Shown here one piece after another: positions 32,770 to 41,063 of a stretch of 43,862 nt of DNA. Numbering within the stretch: position 1 is the stretch's first letter; every line of letters starts with the position of its first letter. Made by a program: the position numbers and the translations under genes. A model generated the notes under the pieces. That model had not been told where the DNA came from and did no database searches. It saw only the letters and a program-made list of their open reading frames with translations. This DNA comes from Shewanella xiamenensis. Lineage in GTDB: Bacteria > Pseudomonadota > Gammaproteobacteria > Enterobacterales > Shewanellaceae. The stretch is from contig NZ_BMOP01000032.1 of NCBI RefSeq assembly GCF_014647135.1, positions 1-43,862 of the forward strand, read 5' to 3'.

Positions 32770-35147
32770 TGAAAAAGTCGACTCCCACTTTGCATACGTT
32801 CGGGCGTTTATCTGCGCTGTCATTAGCACTGCTACCTTTATTGCATGTTAGCGCCGATGAATTTTCTTATCCGACACTGTTGCCTTCACAATCAGATTTT
32901 GGTGGCGTTGGTTTAATGCAAATGCCTACAGGCCGTATGGCGCCTGAAGGTGAATTTAACTTTAAAACCACTTATAACGATGATTATCAGCACTTTAGTG
33001 CTTCAGTAGCGCTATTTCCGTGGTTTGAAACCACCATTCGCTACACCCTAGTACAAGACCTACTTTACAGTAACGACCCTAGCTTTAGCGGTAATACTAA
33101 ATACACAGATAAAGGCATCGATTTTAAGGTTCGCTTACTGGAAGAAAGTAATTGGTTGCCCGAAACCTCGATTGGGGTTCGGGACTTTGGCGGCACAGGC
33201 TTATTTGATGGTGAGTTTATTGCCGCAACAAAACGAGTCGGCCCAGTGGATTTTACCCTCGGCATTGGCTGGGGCTATATTGGCAACAGTGGCAACCTCA
33301 CTTCCGATAAAAAAGATCTTAATTACAACTGCGACAGAGATACCTCCTATGGTGGTAAAGGTGGTACGGTCGATTACCAACGTTGGTTTAAAGGGTGTGC
33401 AGCCCTTTTTGGCGGCGTTGAATATCAAACACCTTGGGAGCCACTACGTTTAAAAGTCGAATATGATGGCAATGACTATCAATCAGACTTTCCTGTGGTT
33501 CAAGGTAATATTGCTATGCCACAGGACAGCAAATTTAACTATGGACTACTCTATCGGTTTGGCGATTGGGGCGATCTGCATTTAAGTTATGAGCGCGGTA
33601 ATACTTGGACGCTTGGCTTTAGTCTACAAACTAATTTTAATACCTTATCGCAGATTAAAACCGATCCTGCTGCCGCTAAATATAAGCCGCTTCCGGCTGC
33701 ACCATTAACCCTTACGCAAACAGAATCCTCCGCACCGATAAACACACCAACAGTCGAACAAGCGACTGTTGGTGCTGATACTTCCGTGACTCACGATTCG
33801 AAAGTGCAAAGTGCTGAAGTAGTCAATCTAGAACCAGTAAACACGCCTAATCAGACGATGGCGGAAAGCCAAGTGGATTGGAACAAGGTCGCTCAAGACT
33901 TACAAACCATCGCAGGTTACGCAAACGCCAAAATTTATCTGGATAAAGACAGCATTACTGTCGTCGGTGAACAAACCAAATTCCGCGATAGAAATGAAGC
34001 ACATCAACGAGCGGCCACCATTCTTGCCAACAATACAGATGTAACTCGTATTAAAGAGTACCGATTAATAGAAACTCGTTATAGCCAACCGATAACGGAA
34101 ACCCGTATCGATGCCCCCAAATTTGCCCAAATCGCAAATTATGGCTATCTCAATGCCAAAGTAACTGACGCAAGTGTTATAAAAATTCCAAGCTTGCCAC
34201 AGGGACAACTGGTCAATACTACTGATAAGGATTGGCTAGATAAGTTTAGCTTTGATGTTTCGCCAACCATGTCCCAATCCTTTGGCGGTTCCGAAGGATT
34301 TTACATGTTTAGTATTGGCATGACGGGTAGTGTAAATTACCGCTTTACCGATAATTTTGAGTTTTCTAGCTCCCTTTATCTCAACCTTTACGATAACTTT
34401 GATAAATTTTTATACGATGTACCGCCCGATGGTACTGACTTAAAACGGGTTCGCACCCTTGTTCGCCAGTATATTCATGATAATCCGGTTAGAGTGAATA
34501 ACCTGCAACTGACTTGGATGGATAATTTAACCGATAATATTTCTTACCAAGCCTATGGTGGTTATTTAGAAATGATGTATGGCGGTGTGGGTGGCGAGGT
34601 TCTTTACCGCCCTCTAAACAGCCAATGGGCTTTTGGTGTTGATGTGAATTACGTTAAGCAGCGCGACCCCGATAGCATGCTCGGCTTGTTTACTGAGGAA
34701 AATCAATTTGATCCACTAACTAACCGCCCCTATCGAGTTCAAACGGGTACGGTAACTGGGCATGCATCAGTCTATTACCAACCCGATTGGTTCCCCAATA
34801 CCTTATTAAGGATCAGTGCTGGCCAGTATCTGACTGAGGACAAAGGCGTAACAGTTGATTTCTCGAAACAGTTTGATAGCGGTGTGATTGTGGGCGCCTT
34901 TGCCACAAAGACTAACCTCTCAGCGGAAGAATATGGTGAGGGTAGCTTTACTAAAGGCTTCTACGTGTCAGTACCATTTGATTTAATGACCATTAAATCA
35001 ACCCATAGTCGGGCGACAATCAGTTGGATGCCTCTTACTCGCGATGGTGGCCAAACATTAGGGCGCAAGTACAGCCTTTATGACGTAATGGATGCAAGAG
35101 ATCCTTGGTTCACTCGCCCCAGCACTGAAAATAAGCCTGTAAAATAA
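32769..35147 (+). CDS. yjbH: YjbH/GfcD-family outer-membrane beta-barrel protein
   Basis: A 792-aa exported protein (signal peptide about 1-29). YjbH homologues are predicted outer-membrane barrels for polysaccharide export. The N-terminal part contains GGVGLMQMPTGRMAPEG, a family landmark, and alternating amphipathic strands run throughout, including VNYRFTDNFEFSSSLYLNLY. A soluble segment rich in Ala, Pro and Thr lies near residues 300-370. It is about 90 aa longer than the E. coli protein. The gene closes the yjb operon and converges on rfbC through a shared hairpin. Confidence 0.82.
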   Translation: MKKSTPTLHTFGRLSALSLALLPLLHVSADEFSYPTLLPSQSDFGGVGLMQMPTGRMAPEGEFNFKTTYNDDYQHFSASVALFPWFETTIRYTLVQDLLYSNDPSFSGNTKYTDKGIDFKVRLLEESNWLPETSIGVRDFGGTGLFDGEFIAATKRVGPVDFTLGIGWGYIGNSGNLTSDKKDLNYNCDRDTSYGGKGGTVDYQRWFKGCAALFGGVEYQTPWEPLRLKVEYDGNDYQSDFPVVQGNIAMPQDSKFNYGLLYRFGDWGDLHLSYERGNTWTLGFSLQTNFNTLSQIKTDPAAAKYKPLPAAPLTLTQTESSAPINTPTVEQATVGADTSVTHDSKVQSAEVVNLEPVNTPNQTMAESQVDWNKVAQDLQTIAGYANAKIYLDKDSITVVGEQTKFRDRNEAHQRAATILANNTDVTRIKEYRLIETRYSQPITETRIDAPKFAQIANYGYLNAKVTDASVIKIPSLPQGQLVNTTDKDWLDKFSFDVSPTMSQSFGGSEGFYMFSIGMTGSVNYRFTDNFEFSSSLYLNLYDNFDKFLYDVPPDGTDLKRVRTLVRQYIHDNPVRVNNLQLTWMDNLTDNISYQAYGGYLEMMYGGVGGEVLYRPLNSQWAFGVDVNYVKQRDPDSMLGLFTEENQFDPLTNRPYRVQTGTVTGHASVYYQPDWFPNTLLRISAGQYLTEDKGVTVDFSKQFDSGVIVGAFATKTNLSAEEYGEGSFTKGFYVSVPFDLMTIKSTHSRATISWMPLTRDGGQTLGRKYSLYDVMDARDPWFTRPSTENKPVK

Positions 35148-35153
35148 CCGAAA

Positions 35154-35183
35154 CCGCCGTTAGCGTCTAAACGCTAACGGCGG
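35154..35183. terminator. shared hairpin between yjbH and rfbC
   Basis: CCGCCGTTAGCGT (35154-35166) and ACGCTAACGGCGG (35171-35183) form a perfect 13-bp stem with a CTAA loop. The rfbC stop codon TAG (minus, 35169-35167) lies in the loop. There is no long U tract either way, so it may be a weak terminator or a barrier between convergent genes. Confidence 0.7.
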
Positions 35184-35709
35184 CATTGGCATCTCTTGCG
35201 GAAAGAATGGGTCTGTTGTTTAACAGTGGCCACTCAATCGTAAACTCGGCACTATTCCAAGCAAGTACATATTCATCATCCGGCGCATAATAATCGCTGC
35301 AACGATACAGCACATCAGCATACTCACTTAACACATAAAACCCGTGGGCAAATCCTGGGGGGATCCACATTTGCAAATGATTATCCGCAGAAAGAATCCT
35401 GCCAACCCATTTGCCATAGGTCGCGGATTGTGGACGAATATCGACGGCAACATCAAAAATACTGCCAGCACACACTCGGACTAATTTGCCCTGCGGATAT
35501 TGTTGCTGGTAATGCAATCCACGCAATACATGCTGCTGCGAGCGACTATAGTTATCTTGCACTAACGCTGGCGCTTCAAATCCGCGACTCCGCAAGCACT
35601 CAGTAAAATACGCTTGCCGAAAGGTTTCCATAAAAAAGCCACGCTCATCGCCAAATACCTTAGGTTCAAAGACTAGTACTTCAGCCAGCTCGGTTTCAAC
35701 GCACTTCAT
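35167..35709 (-). CDS. rfbC: dTDP-4-dehydrorhamnose 3,5-epimerase (RmlC)
   Basis: Epimerises dTDP-4-keto-6-deoxyglucose at C3 and C5 on the way to dTDP-L-rhamnose. The 180-aa cupin has DERGFFMETFRQAYF, VLRGLHYQQQYPQGKLVRV with the catalytic-histidine region, DVAVDIR, and IPPGFAHGFYVLSEYADVLY. Its start overlaps the rfbA stop by 14 bases, so the two are translationally coupled. The stop sits in the hairpin shared with yjbH. Confidence 0.96.
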   Translation of the reverse strand: MKCVETELAEVLVFEPKVFGDERGFFMETFRQAYFTECLRSRGFEAPALVQDNYSRSQQHVLRGLHYQQQYPQGKLVRVCAGSIFDVAVDIRPQSATYGKWVGRILSADNHLQMWIPPGFAHGFYVLSEYADVLYRCSDYYAPDDEYVLAWNSAEFTIEWPLLNNRPILSARDANAAVSV

Positions 35710-36586
35710 TAAACACCTGTTTATTTAATAAGCCTAAAAGATACTCACCGTAGCCACTTTTAAGTAAAGGTTGAGCTAAGGCAGCTAGCTGCGAGGCATC
35801 AATCCAGCCACAATGGAATGCCACTTCCTCCGGGCAATTCACTTTCAAGCCCTGTCGTTTCTCAATAGCGGCAATAAATTGGGTCGCTTCAGCCATCGCA
35901 TCGGGCGTGCCAGTATCCAGCCAAGCGGTCCCCCGCCCCATGATTTCAACCTGCAACTCCCCAAGCAGCAGATACTGATTGATCACATCCACAATTTCTA
36001 GCTCACCTCGCGCAGAGGGAGCAACCGTTTTAGCCAGTTGACTGGCTCTATGATCAAAGAAATATAAACCGGGAATGGCATAGGAAGAGCGGGCTGCGCG
36101 CGGTTTCTCTTCGATGGAAATGGCTTTGCCATTAGCATCAAACTCAACGACGCCATAAGCATTAGGATTCGCCACATGATAGCCAAATACGGTGGCGCCA
36201 ACGGCTAACTGGGTCGCCTTTTGTAAGTTGGTGTTAAGTTGCTGGCCATAAAATAAGTTATCGCCAAGAATTAACGCACAGGAGTGGCCAGCAAGAAAGG
36301 GTTCAGCGATGATAAGGGCCTCAGCTAATCCCCTTGGTGAAGGCTGTACAGCATATTCAAGCTGGATCCCCCAACGCTGACCATTACCCAGTAATGCCTT
36401 AAAAAGTGGCAAATCATTAGGAGTACAAATAATCAAAATGTCTCTAATGCCCGTCTGCATCAGAGTCACCAATGGGTAATAGATCATTGGCTTATCGTAG
36501 ATAGGCAATAATTGCTTACACACAACCTGCGTCATAGGATAAAGGCGAGAGCCTGTACCACCCGCCAATAGAATGCCTTTTCTCAT
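35696..36586 (-). CDS. rfbA: glucose-1-phosphate thymidylyltransferase (RmlA)
   Basis: Makes dTDP-glucose from dTTP and glucose-1-phosphate, the first step of dTDP-rhamnose synthesis. The 296-aa protein has the nucleotide-binding LAGGTGSRLYPMT, KQLLPIYDKPMIYYPL, ALILGDNLFYG with the metal-binding Asp, VEFDANGKAISIEEKP and AWLDTGTPDAM. It is followed by rfbC in an overlapping pair. The usual partner rfbB is not adjacent but 3.4 kb upstream on the same strand. No convincing ribosome site precedes the ATG. Confidence 0.96.
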   Translation of the reverse strand: MRKGILLAGGTGSRLYPMTQVVCKQLLPIYDKPMIYYPLVTLMQTGIRDILIICTPNDLPLFKALLGNGQRWGIQLEYAVQPSPRGLAEALIIAEPFLAGHSCALILGDNLFYGQQLNTNLQKATQLAVGATVFGYHVANPNAYGVVEFDANGKAISIEEKPRAARSSYAIPGLYFFDHRASQLAKTVAPSARGELEIVDVINQYLLLGELQVEIMGRGTAWLDTGTPDAMAEATQFIAAIEKRQGLKVNCPEEVAFHCGWIDASQLAALAQPLLKSGYGEYLLGLLNKQVFNEVR

Positions 36587-36710
36587 TGATATATCGAGGA
36601 TTAGTGAATTGAATCAAGGCGCAGATTGTAGCATATAACTGCAAACTAAGCGCAGCCAATGGCTTACGAGAAAAAACAGAACGTTGCTATGCGACTTCTA
36701 GGCTTATAGG

Positions 36711-36804
36711 TTCTAGGTTCTAGGTTCTAGGTTCTAGGTTCTAGGTTCTAGGTTCTAGGTTCTAGGTTCTAGGTTCTAGGTTCTAGGTTCTAGGTTCTAG
36801 GTTC
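36711..36804. repeat. heptanucleotide tandem repeat (TTCTAGG)13
   Basis: Thirteen uninterrupted TTCTAGG units plus a partial unit, preceded by degenerate units TTATAGG (36704-36710) and TTCTAGG (36696-36702). The array lies between rfbA and the sensor-kinase gene and ends four bases beyond the kinase stop codon. Perfect 7-bp arrays like this change length by slippage and are unlikely to be silent over many generations. Confidence 0.95.
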
Positions 36805-36808
36805 AGCT

Positions 36809-38170
36809 TTATTTCTCAGGAAGTTGTATGTCGACTTTTACGCCTTGGTTAGGCGAAGAGGTCAGAATAATACTGCCATGGAGCTTTTGGGTAACCAAAT
36901 TGTAGATAATTGACATTCCTAAGCCTGTGCCGCCATCTTTGCGAGCGGTGGTAAAAAAAGGCTCAAAGGCTTTCATCTTGACCTCATCAGTCATGCCGAC
37001 ACCATTATCTTGATAACTCATGAAAACGTTCGAGCCTTGCTGTTCAACTCGGATAGTAATTTGTTTATCACCAGCAAAATTGTCAGGAAACCCATGCCGA
37101 AAGCTATTGGCAACTAGATTGGTAAAAATTTGCGCTATTGCCCCAGGGTAAGACTCGATGAAAATTTGGTCATCAAGGTCAACGGTTAAGGTAATATTCT
37201 TCTTACGCATTAATGGCCTTAATGAGCTAAAAATCTGGAAAAGATAAGTCTTTAAATTAAATCGCTCACGTTCAAGTACCGACTGATCCGCCGCGGTTCG
37301 CTTAAAGTTGTGGACTAACTCCGCTGCTCGCGCCAAATTTCGCTCTATCAGTCCCAAACCATCTTGCATCGTATTGATAAAGTTTAAAAACTTATCTTCG
37401 TCGAGTTCATTTTGCTCAAATGTACTTTTTAACAATGCGACCTCATCTAAACAATGAGTTACGGAGGTAACAGCAATCCCCAAAGGCGTATTGACCTCAT
37501 GGGCAACCCCTGCCACTAAACTCCCTAAAGCCGCCATTTTCTCATTTTCAATCAAATGATGTTGTGTTGAACGTAAATCCGCCAATGCGGTTTCCAATTC
37601 TTGAGTTCTTAATTCAACTTGCGCTTCCAAATCCGCATTAATGGCTTTTAATTGCTGCTGATAATCTAAAATTTCCCTTGCACTCATTGCCCGACCAAAT
37701 AAATCGGCCAAGGCGGAAGCAAAGGCTTTTTCATCGCGGGTCCATTCTCTTGACTCACCTTGATGTTCAGAACAAATAATGCCCACCATCTTACCGCGAT
37801 GACGGATAGGGCTATCTAATATGGAGGTAATACCATTAGGCACTAAGTAAACCTTTACAAACTCATGGGTTGCTCTATCGGTTTGAGCCTGATTAGCCAC
37901 TATCGCTCTTTCATTATCTAATAAACTGAAATAATAAGGATAATCAGCACGCGTTAAGACAAAAGCTTCTTGTCTTTGCATATTATCGAGCAGGTAAAAG
38001 CAGTGCATACTTTGATGATCTTCAGTCCATAACCAAATACTGGCACGGCTGATGTTTAAGCCTTGGCACACTGAAGCAACAATGAGTTGCGATGCCTCAG
38101 CTAAATCGCCACCATCAATAATTGAAGAGCGACTCACGTCAAATAAAATCCTATCTAACATCCGCGTCAT
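36809..38170 (-). CDS. GAF-domain sensor histidine kinase
   Basis: A soluble-looking kinase of 453 aa with no membrane helix. A GAF sensor domain covers about 20-160, then a coiled coil (about 165-212), a HisKA domain with His224 in GVAHEVNTPLG, and a HATPase domain with NLVANSFRHGF, DNGVGM and GTGLGM. HEVNTPLG is typical of stand-alone kinases with an HPK1/4-like acceptor site. No response regulator is adjacent, so it is an orphan. It lies upstream of rfbA on the same strand but is separated by the heptad repeat. Confidence 0.88.
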   Translation of the reverse strand: MTRMLDRILFDVSRSSIIDGGDLAEASQLIVASVCQGLNISRASIWLWTEDHQSMHCFYLLDNMQRQEAFVLTRADYPYYFSLLDNERAIVANQAQTDRATHEFVKVYLVPNGITSILDSPIRHRGKMVGIICSEHQGESREWTRDEKAFASALADLFGRAMSAREILDYQQQLKAINADLEAQVELRTQELETALADLRSTQHHLIENEKMAALGSLVAGVAHEVNTPLGIAVTSVTHCLDEVALLKSTFEQNELDEDKFLNFINTMQDGLGLIERNLARAAELVHNFKRTAADQSVLERERFNLKTYLFQIFSSLRPLMRKKNITLTVDLDDQIFIESYPGAIAQIFTNLVANSFRHGFPDNFAGDKQITIRVEQQGSNVFMSYQDNGVGMTDEVKMKAFEPFFTTARKDGGTGLGMSIIYNLVTQKLHGSIILTSSPNQGVKVDIQLPEK

Positions 38171-38554
38171 AATGATGGAGTTCTCCGCGTGGCTTCACCA
38201 GACATTGAAATCTGACAATAGCTTCAGTAGCCAATGCTTATGCAAGAGTCTTAAGTACTAACCTTAAAGTGATAGTCTTTAGTATAGATTCTATCTGCAA
38301 ACTCACTAGGTAGATTACTCTACAGAATAGCATTTCAGCTCTTCTAGCTCTCCCAGCTCAACTGCGATCGCGCCATATTATCGGATTTAACACTATAGCA
38401 ATGAAGCCGTAAGCGCCGCTGAAATTAAGCGCCCAAATGCCATATCGAGCATAGCCTTAAGGCCTTTGATATGACCCCTTACCATAGTAAATAAGTTTGG
38501 TGCCATCGTAGATGGCGGTTATCATCCCTAATATCAATAAATCAGAGGCTTGAG
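38171..38554. other. divergent region between the kinase and the NlpE-like gene
   Basis: No gene is supported in these 384 bp. A perfect 6-bp hairpin GCCATC/GATGGC lies at 38502-38516, about 40 bp before the NlpE-like start. Promoters for both divergent genes must lie here, but I cannot single one out. Confidence 0.5.
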
Positions 38555-39007
38555 ATGAATATGCAACGTCCACTCTTTACTATCGCCTTAGTCGCAATCA
38601 TGGCAACCGCTTGCAGCGATCCGCAACATGCAACAGATCAAAACTCCACAGCCAATACAGAAACTCAAAAGACCATCCCCCTTGGCGATACCAGCCAAAA
38701 TGCACTCGATTGGCCAGGCATGTATGAAGGTGTTTTACCCTGTGCGAGTTGCGAAGGTATTCAAACCACGCTAACGCTACTGGCAGATAACAGCTTTGAA
38801 TTAAAAAGTATTTATTTGGGCAAAGATGAGAGCATCTTCAAGGTGGCAGGAAAATTTGACTGGGATGGCAAGGGCTCAAAAATTACTTTATCCGATGGCA
38901 GTAAATACCTCGTCGGTGAAAACCAGCTATTTATGCTAGATAACGAAGGCAACCGGATCAGCGGCGAACTGGCTGAGCACTATATATTGAAAAAGAAAGG
39001 GATGTAG
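38555..39007 (+). CDS. NlpE-like (copper resistance/envelope stress) lipoprotein
   Basis: A 150-aa lipoprotein with the lipobox ATAC (Cys20) and a polar Thr/Gln/Asn linker. The mature domain matches the NlpE N-terminal domain: GMYEGVLPCASCEGIQTTL with a CxxC pair at 63 and 66, then a repeated beta-strand pattern. In E. coli, NlpE reports envelope and copper stress to CpxA. This protein has only the N-terminal domain, without the second domain of full-length NlpE. A ribosome site AGAGG precedes the ATG. It is flanked downstream by the CTAG-rich repeat element. Confidence 0.8.
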   Translation: MNMQRPLFTIALVAIMATACSDPQHATDQNSTANTETQKTIPLGDTSQNALDWPGMYEGVLPCASCEGIQTTLTLLADNSFELKSIYLGKDESIFKVAGKFDWDGKGSKITLSDGSKYLVGENQLFMLDNEGNRISGELAEHYILKKKGM

Positions 39008-39054
39008 ACAAGAGCTTTGCAGCGTCACAGTGAGAAGTTGAGTGCTCCACCCAG

Positions 39055-39117
39055 CTAGAACGCTACGGCTCTAGACTCTAGACTCTAAACTCTAAAGCAA
39101 GCTTGTCAGCGTTCTAG
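39055..39117. repeat. CTAG-rich repeat element with terminal inverted repeats
   Basis: Four heptads of the form CTCTARA (39069-39096) lie inside a perfect 10-bp inverted repeat, CTAGAACGCT (39055-39064) and AGCGTTCTAG (39108-39117). The unit is 63 bp and looks like a small non-autonomous element. It shares the CTAG heptad character of the arrays at 36.7 and 39.9 kb. Confidence 0.8.
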
Positions 39118-39162
39118 ATTCTCACATCGGTGGTTACTCAAAATGAAAAGAGTTACTAAGAC

Positions 39163-39930
39163 ATGAACCCAGATATCCAAATTATCCGCTATCAAGACTG
39201 TGAATCGAGTTTATGGAAAAACGGCGGCGGTAGTACTAAACAACTGCTGATATGGCCAAAGGGGGCAGACCTCAGCAACTTTGATTTTAGGATCAGCATC
39301 GCCACCATTTCGAGCAACGGTCCCTTCTCACCATTTCCTGGCATCGATAGACAGTTGTGTATCTTGGAAGGCGAAGGCGTAAAGCTAATGATGTCTGACA
39401 ATGCGGCTAAATCAAGCGAGTTAGTACTCCGCCCAAACCAACCTGCATTTTGTTTTAGCGGCGAAACTCAGATTGAAAGCCAACTCTTAGATAAACAAAT
39501 TATCGACTTTAATGTGATGATCAAACGCGGCAAGTATCGCGCGCATATTGAGCGGCTGGAGTTGAATGGCTCGTTAAACCTTACGTCCTATGAAACCAGC
39601 CATGACGATAAGGTTTATCAAACAAAAAAACTGTACAACAACGAGTTGCAACAATGGCTACTTTGCCTTGAACCAATGTGCTTAGTTTATCAAGATCAAA
39701 TGATCCAACTTAAGCGTTACGACATGGTGCAATACCCACAAGTCCAAAATTCAGCAGCACAATCGCCAGAAATACGGCTCTTAGAAGTAATAACTCCCGA
39801 AGCAAACCGTTCAAACAAGGGACAATCAACAATTAAGCAAACCAAAGCAGACAACCAGCATCCACTAAACCATACACAAAGCCAGGTGCTGCGTATCGTT
39901 ATAGAATGCATAAAAGGATCTAGGTTCTAG
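39163..39930 (+). CDS. HutD/Ves-family cupin-like protein with an atypical C-terminus
   Basis: A 255-aa protein whose first 190 residues match HutD/Ves: SLWKNGGGSTKQLL at about 16-29, DFRISIATISSNGPFSPFPG with the cupin strand and GIDRQLCILEGEGVKL. Ves is a cold-shock-associated E. coli protein of about 190 aa and HutD is linked to histidine use. The tail from about residue 195 is polar and low-complexity, and its stop codon (TAG at 39928-39930) lies inside a CTAG-rich repeat element, which suggests the end was altered by repeat insertion. Function of the family is not settled. Confidence 0.75.
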   Translation: MNPDIQIIRYQDCESSLWKNGGGSTKQLLIWPKGADLSNFDFRISIATISSNGPFSPFPGIDRQLCILEGEGVKLMMSDNAAKSSELVLRPNQPAFCFSGETQIESQLLDKQIIDFNVMIKRGKYRAHIERLELNGSLNLTSYETSHDDKVYQTKKLYNNELQQWLLCLEPMCLVYQDQMIQLKRYDMVQYPQVQNSAAQSPEIRLLEVITPEANRSNKGQSTIKQTKADNQHPLNHTQSQVLRIVIECIKGSRF

Positions 39931-40000
39931 AGCCACGAAGTGGCGTTCTAAAAGCCGTAGGCCGTCCTAGCAGTTGCGAAGCAACGCCCTAGATTCTAGA
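39917..40000. repeat. CTAG-rich repeat element with two small hairpins
   Basis: TCTAGGTTCTAG flanks on the left and CCTAGATTCTAGAC on the right enclose two GAA-loop hairpins, GCCAC-GAA-GTGGC (39932-39944) and GTTGC-GAA-GCAAC (39973-39985), separated by CCGTAGGCCGTCCTAG. Its outer sequence is the same heptad family as the array at 36.7 kb. The left edge contains the stop codon of the HutD-like gene. Confidence 0.8.
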
Positions 40001-40043
40001 CATGATGTTCGAGGATGAACTTGCGCACGCACTAAGCACTCGC

Positions 40044-41063
40044 TTAAAGATGTTGCTGGTTTATAATCCACTCCACCGTCTTTCTGAGACCTGACTCAAA
40101 AGACTCTTGCGCTCTCCAACCTAATTCACGTTGAATTTTACTGGCATCAATAGCATAGCGTACATCATGGCCAGGCCGGTCAACGACATACTGAATTAAA
40201 TCAGCAAACCCCGCACTACCCTTTGCAAGAGATTGCGGATGAGTAGGCACTAACTCCTCTAATAAGGCGCAAATTTGCCGCACAACCGTCAAATTAGTTT
40301 GCTCACAGGAACCACCAATATTATAGGTTTGCCCAAGCTCCCCCTGAGTCGCAACTAAATAGAGCGCCTTAACGTGATCATCCACATACAACCAATCACG
40401 CACTTGCTGACCATTACCATAAATTGGCAACGGTTTACCCTGTAACGCATTGGTGACCATTAGGGGAATGAGCTTTTCAGGGTATTGAAAAGGGCCATAG
40501 TTATTGGAGCAGTTGGTCATCACTATCGGTAAAGCATAAGTTCGATGCCAAGCACGAACCAAATGATCCGCTGAAGCTTTACTTGCTGAATAAGGCGAGC
40601 TCGGATCATAAGCTGAGGTTTCACTAAACAATCCAGTTTCGGTCAGTGAACCAAAAACCTCATCGGTAGAAACATGATGAAATCTAAATAACCCTTTTCG
40701 CGTATCCGCTAATTGCTGCCAATATCGGCGCGAAGCTTCTAACAACGTATAGGTGCCCACAATGTTGGTTTGGATAAATGCAGCGGGTCCTTCAATTGAG
40801 CGATCAACATGACTTTCAGCCGCTAAATGCATTACCACATTGGGCTGATGAGCCTGAAAGACTTGCTCTAATGTCGCTCCATCACAAATATCCGCCTGTA
40901 TGAAATGATAGCGCTCACTATCGGCAATAGCCGCTAAAGCCTCAGGATGACTGGCATAGGTTAACTTATCGACATTGATCACGATGCACATCGTTTGCTC
41001 AATCAGCATTCGCACTAATGCCGATCCAATAAACCCTGCACCACCGGTAATGAGTATTCGCAT
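40044..41063 (-). CDS. rfbB: dTDP-glucose 4,6-dehydratase (RmlB)
   Basis: Converts dTDP-glucose to dTDP-4-keto-6-deoxyglucose, the step between rfbA and rfbC. The ATG at 41063 begins MRILITGGAGFIGSALV, the standard start, with TAGG just upstream. The longer frame to 41117 adds a non-homologous hydrophobic stretch. At 339 aa the protein has the Rossmann TGGAGFIG, HLAAESHVDRS, the STDEVFG catalytic acids, YSASKASADHLV with the YxxxK pair, and GNGQQVRDWLYVDDH. It is separated from rfbA-rfbC by three unrelated genes and repeats. No rfbD (rmlD) is in the window. Confidence 0.96.
   Translation of the reverse strand: MRILITGGAGFIGSALVRMLIEQTMCIVINVDKLTYASHPEALAAIADSERYHFIQADICDGATLEQVFQAHQPNVVMHLAAESHVDRSIEGPAAFIQTNIVGTYTLLEASRRYWQQLADTRKGLFRFHHVSTDEVFGSLTETGLFSETSAYDPSSPYSASKASADHLVRAWHRTYALPIVMTNCSNNYGPFQYPEKLIPLMVTNALQGKPLPIYGNGQQVRDWLYVDDHVKALYLVATQGELGQTYNIGGSCEQTNLTVVRQICALLEELVPTHPQSLAKGSAGFADLIQYVVDRPGHDVRYAIDASKIQRELGWRAQESFESGLRKTVEWIINQQHL

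Noticed and set aside
36711..36804. CRISPR array
   Set aside because: The units are seven bases with no spacers, so this is a simple tandem repeat. No cas genes are nearby.
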